Shown: positions 1 to 6,134 of the stretch, one piece after another
Layout of the letters: every line of letters begins with the position of its first letter
How positions within the stretch are numbered: position 1 is the first letter of the stretch
Assembly (NCBI GenBank): GCA_003136335.1
Contig: PLEA01000386.1
Coordinates: forward strand, 1 to 6,375
DNA: 6,375 nucleotides
Reading direction: 5' to 3'
Origin: Acidobacteriaceae bacterium
Lineage (GTDB): Bacteria > Acidobacteriota > Terriglobia > Terriglobales > SbA1
Translations under genes and position numbers: made by a program
The notes under the pieces: generated by a model
What the model was told of the DNA's origin: nothing
Database searches by the model: none
What the model saw: only the letters and a program-made list of their open reading frames with translations

Positions 1-773
1 AGAAGCACATTGCGCTTTACTGGCGCGGTATCGCAAAGGGTAAGAGTTGCGACAACGCGGTGCCCTCTGCGCGCCACGAATGTTCTGGGGAAGGGCTCTT
101 CAGGGCTGTTGGAAAGTGTCTGTGCAATTTCGTCCTCCGCAAGTTGCGGGGCGAATTGCCGAGTGCGATGAAAGCGATCGAGAAGCGATGTCATGGCTGG
201 CATATCCGCAGCCTGTGCAGCGTCAATGGAGTAGTGTTTCGAATGGCTCGTGAAAGGCGACGGTACCAATCCATTTACCAGAAAACGTCCGAGCCGAACC
301 CATCGCGGCGTGCCGAGCCGCCCTTCAAAGAGGGGCATGACCCGGTGATTGCCGTCGGCCGCCACACAAAAGCATAGATCGATGCCGTTGAGACGCAGAT
401 CGGCTTCGAGGGCTTTGATCAGGCGTACGGCCACAAGGCTTCCAGAAAAGCTTGGATGCACCTTCATGTCGCCTATGTAGGCGATGGTTTCCGGGACTCC
501 TGAAATATAGGCGGTGCGCAGCGCCGCGGAGATGCAGCCGATGACTTGTGGGCCTCGCACTGCCACGAAGACTTTGCTCTTACCGCGGAGCCGCAGCAAG
601 GCGAAAAAGTCGGGCTCGCGATCGATCCGGAGTGAGATAGCTCCATCCATGGGTGTCATTCGCGTGAGAGCTATCAACTCGTCGTTGTCGGCTTCGCTGG
701 CTTGGCGGATCTCGACGCGATGGCGTAACAGGGCAGGAACGGACATCGACGGGACATGCGGATGCGTGCTCAT
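1..773 (-). CDS. GNAT-family N-acyltransferase, 3' end cut off by the window
   Basis: The minus-strand frame from the ATG at 773 stays open to base 1 without a stop, giving 257 residues of an incomplete protein. Residues 20-150 read as a GNAT domain: an N-terminal strand with acidic helix (VEIRQASEADNDEL), the segment 'VFVAVRGPQVIGCISAAL' at about 68-85, and the beta4/motif A region 'YIGDMKVHPSFSGSLVAVRL' at 99-118. Family members transfer an acyl group from acyl-CoA to an amine. The usual acyl-CoA-binding pattern (Q/R-x-x-G-x-G/A) is degenerate here: Ser110 and Leu113 replace the expected Arg and Gly, while Gly111 and Ala115 remain. Residues from about 180 onward (YSIDAAQAADMPAMTSLLDRF, then TFVARRGHRVVATLTL) look like the start of a second GNAT fold, so the full protein is probably a tandem GNAT. 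The start forms an ATGA overlap with the MMPL stop and has a good Shine-Dalgarno sequence. A second in-frame ATG lies nine codons downstream. Substrate unknown. Confidence 0.8.
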   Translation of the reverse strand, partial: MSTHPHVPSMSVPALLRHRVEIRQASEADNDELIALTRMTPMDGAISLRIDREPDFFALLRLRGKSKVFVAVRGPQVIGCISAALRTAYISGVPETIAYIGDMKVHPSFSGSLVAVRLIKALEADLRLNGIDLCFCVAADGNHRVMPLFEGRLGTPRWVRLGRFLVNGLVPSPFTSHSKHYSIDAAQAADMPAMTSLLDRFHRTRQFAPQLAEDEIAQTLSNSPEEPFPRTFVARRGHRVVATLTLCDTAPVKRNVL

Positions 774-3028
774 CGGTTTCTCTCCTGTACTGTGGCACTC
801 ACACCAGAGAGTCCCCAGGGCCACCAATTCCAGTCACCAGCCAGACTGAGGAGGGCCGGGCCGATCACGATCCGAACCAGAGTCGCATCAATCAATACAG
901 CGACTGCCAGGGTGAAGCCGAGCATCTTGATCACCAGGAAGTCTCCCAGGGTAAAGCCCGCGAACACGACGATCATGATCGCAGCAGCGCTGGTGATCAG
1001 GCCCGCTGTTCTTGCCAGCGCTTCTGTGATGGCCTCGGTTTCGCTCAGGCCGCTCCGCCGAGCTTCGAGGACTCGTGCGACCAGAAACACTTCGTAATCC
1101 ATGCTTAAACCAAACACAATCGCGAAGGCAAGGATCGGTATGATGGGAAAGACGCCGCCGGTTCCCTCGTGGACGCCCAGGAAACGGCTTCCGTGTCCCT
1201 CCTGGAAGACCAGCACCAATGCCCCGAAAGCGGCGCCGACCGAAAGCAGATTCAGGGCGACGGCCTTTGCGGCGGCGAACAGGGATCGGAAGCCGACAAA
1301 AAGCGCCAGGAATGTTGCAGCGACCACGAGTGCGATCACCCGAGGCAGCCGGTCGCCGACCGCGTTCTCGTAGTCGGCATTCAAAGCGGGAATACCGCCA
1401 ATGCTGATCTTTGCACCGGGCATGCCTAGCAGATCGGCCACTGCCAGTCGCCGGAGTTCCCGCACCCAGCGGATCTGTTCTTCCGGAGAGACCCAAGACG
1501 CAGGTAAGAGCTCCTCAAGAGTAGCCCTTCCGTCGCCTCTGAGGAGACTCCTCCGAGTCTCGGAAGATAGAGACCAAATGAGGTCACGATGGCCCTCGGT
1601 CAGCGTTGGAAGCGAGATCACGCGATCAGCCCGCGGGTCGCTCGCCAATCGAGCCGAGAGGCGGACGGCCGCGTTCCACCCGGACTCGCCTTGGGAAATC
1701 GAATCTGACGGAAGCTCCAGTATTACCCGGAGCGACTGGACGATGCCGCCGCGCCCCATTTTTTGGAGCGAATGGAAGCCCTGAACTGATTCTGCCGACG
1801 CTGGGAGCCAATCCCCTCGCGGGAGCTTGGTTTCTAGCCGGGCGGCTTGCGACGCCAAAAGCAGGACCGGAACACCAGCGAGAACGAGTGCGGTCCAGGG
1901 ATGTGACGTAATCGTACGGCCCCAGCCTCTCCATCGATCCCGCGCATGGATGGAAGAGTCCGGATTCAACCTTCCTACGAATGGAACAACGCCGGCGTCG
2001 ATCCTCGAACCAAGAAGTGCCAGCCCTGCCGGAAGCAGAGTATTGGCGAGCAAGACGCTCGCGCCTGCCACCACAAACCCTGCCACCCCGATGGAGCGAA
2101 TCTCACTGATGGGAACTGTCAGGAGCGCCGCAAATCCGATTGCTACGGTCGACGCCGAGACAAGCAAAGTGTGGCCTGCCTGACGCACGGCTATTCCCGA
2201 CGCTTCCGAGGGACCGTGTCCGGCGGATAAAGCTTCACGGAAGCGGCTCACCATGAGGAGAGCGTAGTCAATCCCGAGACTGAGCCCGAGCATTGCCGCC
2301 AGATTCTGAACTAGGATAGATAGGTGCCAACGGAGAGCCAAAAGCGCCGCGACACCCAGCGCCATCGATATCGCGAGTTGACCAACGGCCAACGGGATCA
2401 GCGCTGCGACAAAGCTCGCGAATGCAAGCAGAAGCAACGCGAGCGTGGCCGGAAGGACCAGACTCTCTCCTTTACGCACCTCATCCGAGCTGGCCTTGCG
2501 GAGATCGAAGTTCAGTGGCAACTCCCCCGTCAATTCCAATTTCACGGATGGGTAGCGATTTCGGAACTGATCCTGGAGGATCCGCGCCCGCTCACGAATT
2601 TTGGGGACCAGCAATTCCCGCGGGCTGTTCACTGGCGCGAGTCCGATAAGGACAAAGGTGCCGCCTCCGTTTCCTAGGAAGATCGGATCGGGTAGGTCGA
2701 GGTAACTCACGATCGCGGACACGTCAGGGCCCTTCAGTGCATTGACAATCTTCGTCAATGCTTCTGCTCCTTCGTCGGAGTCCACGGGAGGCAGCCCTTG
2801 GATCACCAGGACGACCCGGTCCACGAACGGCGAGCGAAAGCGCGTGGCCAGTTGTTGGGCAACATAATCCGACTCGCTCCCTTCCAGGCGCACGGCGGTG
2901 TCGAGGCGTCGCTCGACATGGAAAGACAACGGAGCGAGCGCCAACGCCACCGCGGCAGTCAAGCCAGCGACCCAAAAAAGCCGTAGCCGCCCCGGACCGT
3001 CAGTATTCAAGTCAGGTGCGCTGTTCAT
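770..3028 (-). CDS. MMPL/RND-family lipid or hydrophobic-compound exporter
   Basis: This 752-residue inner-membrane transporter has the two-fold layout of the MMPL branch of the RND superfamily. A first membrane helix (about 16-36) is followed by a periplasmic loop (about 40-188), five helices (about 190-338), a seventh helix (about 378-394), a second loop (about 395-560) and five more helices (about 562-728). The proton-relay Asp-Tyr pairs of the family are visible as GIDY (D254-Y255) and SMDY (D644-Y645), so both halves look active. Relatives such as mycobacterial MmpL3 or HpnN move lipids or lipid-like molecules out of the inner membrane using the proton gradient. The length is normal for a short MMPL without a long cytoplasmic tail. 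The start at 3028 lies inside the end of the desaturase gene (17-base overlap) and is preceded by AGGGAG at 3033-3038. The stop overlaps the GNAT start by 4 bases. The neighbours suggest the cargo is the acyl product of this operon, which is inference. Confidence 0.93.
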   Translation of the reverse strand: MNSAPDLNTDGPGRLRLFWVAGLTAAVALALAPLSFHVERRLDTAVRLEGSESDYVAQQLATRFRSPFVDRVVLVIQGLPPVDSDEGAEALTKIVNALKGPDVSAIVSYLDLPDPIFLGNGGGTFVLIGLAPVNSPRELLVPKIRERARILQDQFRNRYPSVKLELTGELPLNFDLRKASSDEVRKGESLVLPATLALLLLAFASFVAALIPLAVGQLAISMALGVAALLALRWHLSILVQNLAAMLGLSLGIDYALLMVSRFREALSAGHGPSEASGIAVRQAGHTLLVSASTVAIGFAALLTVPISEIRSIGVAGFVVAGASVLLANTLLPAGLALLGSRIDAGVVPFVGRLNPDSSIHARDRWRGWGRTITSHPWTALVLAGVPVLLLASQAARLETKLPRGDWLPASAESVQGFHSLQKMGRGGIVQSLRVILELPSDSISQGESGWNAAVRLSARLASDPRADRVISLPTLTEGHRDLIWSLSSETRRSLLRGDGRATLEELLPASWVSPEEQIRWVRELRRLAVADLLGMPGAKISIGGIPALNADYENAVGDRLPRVIALVVAATFLALFVGFRSLFAAAKAVALNLLSVGAAFGALVLVFQEGHGSRFLGVHEGTGGVFPIIPILAFAIVFGLSMDYEVFLVARVLEARRSGLSETEAITEALARTAGLITSAAAIMIVVFAGFTLGDFLVIKMLGFTLAVAVLIDATLVRIVIGPALLSLAGDWNWWPWGLSGVSATVQERNR
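781..786 (-). promoter_or_regulatory. Ribosome binding site of the GNAT gene
   Basis: AGGAGA on the minus strand lies 7 bases before the ATG at 773, inside the last codons of the MMPL gene. It supports the ATG that overlaps the MMPL stop over the later in-frame ATG at codon 10. Confidence 0.65.
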
Positions 3029-4076
3029 GCGACTCCCTATCCGGGACGAGCTGTCTTTCGTGACTTAGCGGAAGGGGGCCGGACGGCTGGAAGTGCGGTG
3101 GCCAGGCTTTTTCAAGCGGCTGGGGTGGACGCCACTGTTCGAGGTATGTCGCCAGATAACCTCGCGTGGGTTGCTCAGCGGCGATCTTCGGAAGATAGAT
3201 CCACGGAACCCAAGCGGCCACATGATGAGTCAAGTGATAGTTGAAATGTAAATAAAGCAGTTCGAAAGGGCGCCAAAGATGGAGGTCTACCGCTCCGAGA
3301 ACCACGTGGCGGGGGGTGCGCACATGATAGAGGTATTGCTGGCTGGCCCAGCAAAATGCGAACGCCGCGTAACACACGGCGAGATGGGAGAGCTTGAAGT
3401 GCAGCAGCAGCGTAGCCAACGTCCAAACCACGACCGTCACGAGCAGATCCCGCCGGATTCGCCTGGGGTTCACGCTGTTGAGGAACTGCATATAGCGCAA
3501 AAGGACTCCCGAGTTCTCTCCCGGCACAGGCATTTGAATGGATGCGCCAGGAATCAACGCGATGGTCAGTAATGCGAGCGGAGTCAAAAACCAGAACAGT
3601 CCGCAGAGTACGAGGTAGTAAGCGGCGCGCTTCCGCCAGCGTATCTCGCCCGGCAGAACATAGTCTTCTAACTCGGCGTCGGAGCGATTCCTTCGATGGT
3701 GGACAAGGTGGGCTATCTCAAACAGGTGATAGCTTCCAGGGAACAGAGAATATAAAAGGATTCCAAGTCCCTCATTTACAGCAGGCCTGGAGTGCAGCTT
3801 GCTATGCGCCGCCTCATGGGCCAGACCGAAACCAAGCTGCATGAAAAAGGCGAAGGCAACCGCAAACAGTGCCGTAACCCAGAGAGTTCTTGCGTGGGAA
3901 GCGGCCCCGAGGAGGGCGAAAGATAAAACGATCTGCCCTACGGCCAAAACCGCATTCAATGTTCCCGGGATGGGGTACTGGTTGGGGTCGGATTGACGGA
4001 CGAAGTGTCCCTGCGCTACCGCCTCGCGGAAGATGAGTCGATCGGGATGGTGCGGGGCTGCGATTGTCTCTTTCAT
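3012..4076 (-). CDS. Membrane fatty acid desaturase family protein
   Basis: The 354-residue integral membrane protein belongs to the FA_desaturase family (PF00487-type), di-iron enzymes that desaturate or hydroxylate acyl chains or similar hydrocarbon substrates with O2 and an electron donor. All three histidine boxes are present: HEAAH (H87, H91) followed by H95, HLVHH (H123, H126, H127) and HLTHH (H281, H284, H285). The last is followed by the familiar aromatic-Pro stretch WVPWIYLP. Hydrophobic segments lie at about 40-60, 66-86, 152-176 and 210-245. The ATG at 4076 is the first possible start after an in-frame TAG about 30 bases upstream. It has no clear Shine-Dalgarno sequence, so initiation may be weak or controlled. 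The last 17 bases overlap the MMPL gene, which argues for coupled translation. Regiospecificity and substrate (acyl-CoA, acyl-ACP, lipid, or a free intermediate as in RtxC-type relatives) cannot be read from the sequence. Confidence 0.92.
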   Translation of the reverse strand: MKETIAAPHHPDRLIFREAVAQGHFVRQSDPNQYPIPGTLNAVLAVGQIVLSFALLGAASHARTLWVTALFAVAFAFFMQLGFGLAHEAAHSKLHSRPAVNEGLGILLYSLFPGSYHLFEIAHLVHHRRNRSDAELEDYVLPGEIRWRKRAAYYLVLCGLFWFLTPLALLTIALIPGASIQMPVPGENSGVLLRYMQFLNSVNPRRIRRDLLVTVVVWTLATLLLHFKLSHLAVCYAAFAFCWASQQYLYHVRTPRHVVLGAVDLHLWRPFELLYLHFNYHLTHHVAAWVPWIYLPKIAAEQPTRGYLATYLEQWRPPQPLEKAWPPHFQPSGPLPLSHERQLVPDRESHEQRT

Positions 4077-4088
4077 TGAGATCGATCC

Positions 4089-4103
4089 GGAATCCGAGAT
4101 TCC
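4089..4103 (-). repeat. Perfect 6-bp inverted repeat just before the desaturase start
   Basis: GGAATC and GATTCC are perfect reverse complements separated by CGA, forming a compact stem-loop that ends 12 bases before the desaturase ATG. In mRNA it sits where the ribosome would bind, and as DNA it could be an operator half-site pair. Six base pairs can also arise by chance, so function is unproven. Confidence 0.35.
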
Positions 4104-4136
4104 CTAGCAGCGACCGGGGCTGATCCGACGTCACCA

Positions 4137-4167
4137 AGTATACCCATTCTTCGATGCCCTCAATCAA
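4137..4167 (-). promoter_or_regulatory. Possible sigma70-type promoter for desaturase-MMPL-GNAT
   Basis: On the minus strand TATACT (4142 to 4137) matches the -10 consensus at five of six bases. Candidate -35 elements are TTGATT (4167 to 4162, spacer 19) or TTGAGG (4163 to 4158, spacer 15). Neither spacer is the ideal 17. Transcription from here would give a leader of roughly 55 bases containing the hairpin. It would form a second start point inside the operon. Confidence 0.3.
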
Positions 4168-4209
4168 TGAGATTGCGGCCTCGGTTGGAGACGACAATTC
4201 CGAGACCCT

Positions 4210-5004
4210 TTACTGCTTCCGAAAGATCAGGGTTTCCCTTATTCGCTCTCCTGTGCCCAACACGCCTGTCGTTGTCAGTGTCATCTGCTGTCCGTCTGCG
4301 GAGATGACCCAGCGATCTTGATCGGCGATTTGATCGCCTCGTCTGTAGGTCGAGTCGACCGTGTGTGCGTCGATGAGGACTAATGCGACGGTATCGTCAC
4401 GTGAGTCCTTCAGTGGATAGTCCCGCCCGTCAAAGTTTGCGATATAACTGAACTCGCCGACGAAATGAACTCCGTCCCTTCCGTCCGATTCAATCTTGAG
4501 CACGAGCCCTTGTCGCAATCGAGTCTTACTGAAGTCCTGCGTCCACTCGCCGACGAATGGGTTGGCGGCATTCTGCAAGCCTCCGCTTCGCTCCCATACA
4601 GTGATCTGGTCTTCGTGCCCCTGCTGCACCGTGGTGATCGTTAACTCCTTGCGGTCGCTCGAGACTTTGTCACGAAGCGTTGCTACAAGTGCCCCGTTCT
4701 TCTTCTCCTTAATCTCAGATTGGTACTTATCTATCCTGCGCATCACGATCTGATTAAACGCCGGAATATTTTGTACGTGATTGTCATGTCCGTCCCAGGC
4801 CGCAGTAAAGTCGAGGTGGGTGCTACCTAAAATTACTACGTGCACGCCCTTGCCTTGAGGCGTAATGAAGAGCACTCTCGGGGGATCCAAGGCAGAATCC
4901 GCCGAAACAAGTTTCCAGGCGCCGATGCGTGGATCGGCGGCACAGAGCCGCGCAGAAACGACCACGATCCACGTTAGTTTGAGCATCGTTGATTTGCGAA
5001 TCAT
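4210..5004 (-). CDS. Secreted hypothetical protein with two tandem beta-rich domains
   Basis: I do not recognise a characterised family for this 264-residue protein. The N-terminus (MIRKSTMLKL then TWIVVVSARLCAA) looks like a signal peptide with cleavage probably after Ala23, so the protein is likely periplasmic or exported. The Cys at 21 does not sit in a good lipobox. The mature part contains two similar domains. Repeat 1 (about 27-137) begins IGAWKLVSADSA and ends near KELTITT. Repeat 2 (about 151-262) begins VGEWTQDFSKTR and contains DGRDYPLKDSRDD, VALVLIDAHTVDSTYRRG and GQQMTLTTTG. The alternating hydrophobic pattern suggests lipocalin-like or related small beta barrels, possibly binding a hydrophobic ligand. 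Similar repeats occur, as I recall, in secreted Acidobacteriota proteins. I chose the ATG at 5004 because GAGGGG lies 4 bases ahead of it. A TTG at 5016 would form a TTGA overlap with the upstream stop, adding four residues. The gene follows the DUF3419 gene with an 8-base gap. Confidence 0.78.
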   Translation of the reverse strand: MIRKSTMLKLTWIVVVSARLCAADPRIGAWKLVSADSALDPPRVLFITPQGKGVHVVILGSTHLDFTAAWDGHDNHVQNIPAFNQIVMRRIDKYQSEIKEKKNGALVATLRDKVSSDRKELTITTVQQGHEDQITVWERSGGLQNAANPFVGEWTQDFSKTRLRQGLVLKIESDGRDGVHFVGEFSYIANFDGRDYPLKDSRDDTVALVLIDAHTVDSTYRRGDQIADQDRWVISADGQQMTLTTTGVLGTGERIRETLIFRKQ

Positions 5005-5008
5005 TGTG

Positions 5009-5014
5009 CCCCTC
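5009..5014 (-). promoter_or_regulatory. Ribosome binding site choosing the ATG of the secreted protein
   Basis: GAGGGG on the minus strand overlaps the TGA stop of the DUF3419 gene and stands 4 bases before the ATG at 5004. It favours that ATG over the TTG at 5016, which shares bases with the stop. This arrangement suits re-initiation by ribosomes ending the upstream gene. Confidence 0.5.
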
Positions 5015-6134
5015 AAGCGATGTTTTTGCCATTAACGACGAAAGCCTGGACACGCGAGTACACGAAAGAGCGGTCGCGCGCGATAAGGTCGCGGCTGAGT
5101 TCCTCCTGGAGTTCGATCTCGCTCTGCAGGCTCTCTGGCACGCCGCGCGGCACAATCAAGTTGCGAAAGCAGATGCGGGCACCAGGTCGGGCCGAGCGTG
5201 CTACCTCAGCGAAGAGCCGGGCTGTCTCATCGGGGCTCATGAGCTCGCAGATGTTGGAGAGGCTGAAGCAGTCAATGGAGTCGTCGGGTTGTTGGCCGAT
5301 AAACTCCTGCGCGGGTGACGTGACCAGCTCGATGCGGCTCAACCGCTCCCTCACGACCGGCAGGTTTTCCCTCAGCAAGTATGCCGGTACAGCCTCCTCA
5401 CTCCGGTAGCGCGCCAGCAGATATTGTGCCAGGAAGTAATTGGATTCGACCGGGATATCGCACATCGCGCGCCTGGCTCGCAGAAGAAAACTCTCCGGGA
5501 AGGATGATGATCCATCGTCGAACTTGAAGTAATCCGCGGTCAGTCCACGCTTCGCGAGCATCCGCTTGTTGGCGAGCAGCTTGAAGAGCAATCGCCACTG
5601 TACCGTGTTCCACTTCCTGTCGAAGTAGTCCTCCTGCTGCTCGAGCGTTGCGCAACGGAACAATCCGTCGATGCGTTTCTTCCCCTGCATCACGCCCAGA
5701 AAGCGACTGAAGAGACGGATGAAGGACTCGTACTTGCCCGCATTGACGACTCCCTTGCGCACGGCTTCCGGCTTGCCTGTCCAATAGCAAAGGGCAGCTT
5801 CGCTGAGATCGCCGCGCAAGCGCTCGAAAACCTGCAGCCGCTGGCCGGACGGAGCGAGCCCGAGAAAAGCGCGCAGCTCGTCGTACTCGAGATGGCGCAC
5901 CGCGGCGCGTTTCAACTCCAGGAGGTAGGACTGCGAGGGGTTGATGTCGACCGCGTAGACCTTGCCGGGATCCTCCAGCAGCAGCGTAAGCGTGTTGCAG
6001 GCACCGGAGGTGATCGTTATGAGGGTTTCGCCGGGCTGGATCGCCAGGGCTCGCCGGTCCGATGCGGGATCTTCCCAACTCATCCCAAACAGTAGATCAG
6101 ACAGCTCTACCTGCTCCCGCGATTTGACGCTCAT
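5013..6134 (-). CDS. DUF3419/BtaA-like SAM 3-amino-3-carboxypropyltransferase
   Basis: The 373-residue soluble protein matches the DUF3419 family. Its best-known member, BtaA, transfers the 3-amino-3-carboxypropyl group of S-adenosylmethionine to diacylglycerol, the first step of betaine-lipid synthesis. Family hallmarks are the early 'FGMSWEDP' stretch (16-23), the SAM-binding loop ITITSGACNTLTLLL (39-53), the acidic ribose contact AVDINPSQ (61-68), 'SNYFLAQYLLARYR' (231-244) followed by 'PAYLLREN', 'DCFSLSNICELM' (288-299) and 'CFRNLIVPRG' (322-331). The start at 6134 is supported by GGAAGGA at 6142-6148. The next Met (residue 18) would cut off part of the conserved N-terminal motif. The start overlaps the upstream reductase-like gene by 38 bases. 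No BtaB-type methyltransferase is seen in the window, and the sequence may be a divergent member with another acceptor, so I give no gene symbol. Family membership is sure, substrate is not. Confidence 0.88.
   Translation of the reverse strand: MSVKSREQVELSDLLFGMSWEDPASDRRALAIQPGETLITITSGACNTLTLLLEDPGKVYAVDINPSQSYLLELKRAAVRHLEYDELRAFLGLAPSGQRLQVFERLRGDLSEAALCYWTGKPEAVRKGVVNAGKYESFIRLFSRFLGVMQGKKRIDGLFRCATLEQQEDYFDRKWNTVQWRLLFKLLANKRMLAKRGLTADYFKFDDGSSSFPESFLLRARRAMCDIPVESNYFLAQYLLARYRSEEAVPAYLLRENLPVVRERLSRIELVTSPAQEFIGQQPDDSIDCFSLSNICELMSPDETARLFAEVARSARPGARICFRNLIVPRGVPESLQSEIELQEELSRDLIARDRSFVYSRVQAFVVNGKNIA

Larger units (their letters stand above)
4077..4209 (-). other. 133-base intergenic gap, the only one in the cluster
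   Basis: This is the only non-coding interval of note. It holds a possible promoter (4137-4167) and a short perfect hairpin (4089-4103). No terminator with a T-run follows the upstream gene. A TTG-initiated open frame crosses it from 4197, but it runs out of frame into the desaturase and looks fortuitous. Confidence 0.6.

Noticed and set aside
47..377. Two plus-strand open frames (68 and 105 residues) at the left end
   Set aside because: They lie antisense to the GNAT coding sequence, which has clear family motifs. The plus-strand translations are Arg/Ser-rich with no domain.
888..1496. 202-residue minus-strand frame within the MMPL gene
   Set aside because: It is another reading frame of the MMPL gene, with a low-complexity Arg/Gly-rich product and no motif, as expected from GC-rich coding DNA.
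2324..2677. 117-residue plus-strand frame rich in Arg, Gln and Lys
   Set aside because: It is antisense to the membrane helices and loop of the MMPL gene. The hydrophilic composition is the complement effect of hydrophobic codons.
3814..4197. 127-residue minus-strand frame crossing the gap into the desaturase, considered as a leader gene or as a frameshifted N-terminus of the desaturase
   Set aside because: It would start at TTG without a Shine-Dalgarno sequence, and beyond 4076 it is simply out of frame with the desaturase. The desaturase already has a normal length and intact boxes.
4180..4204. CTCGG/CCGAG inverted repeat just after the secreted-protein stop, considered as a terminator
   Set aside because: The stem is only 5 bp with a 15-base loop and no T-run follows, so it does not qualify as an intrinsic terminator.
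5005..5016. TTG at 5016 as the start of the secreted protein
   Set aside because: It forms a TTGA overlap with the upstream stop. However, the ATG at 5004 has GAGGGG placed in front of it and gives a more typical signal peptide, so the ATG is preferred, though the TTG cannot be excluded.
5398..6078. 226-residue minus-strand frame within the DUF3419 gene
   Set aside because: It is an off-frame shadow. The composition is Arg/Ala/Gly-rich and the conserved DUF3419 motifs are all in the other frame.
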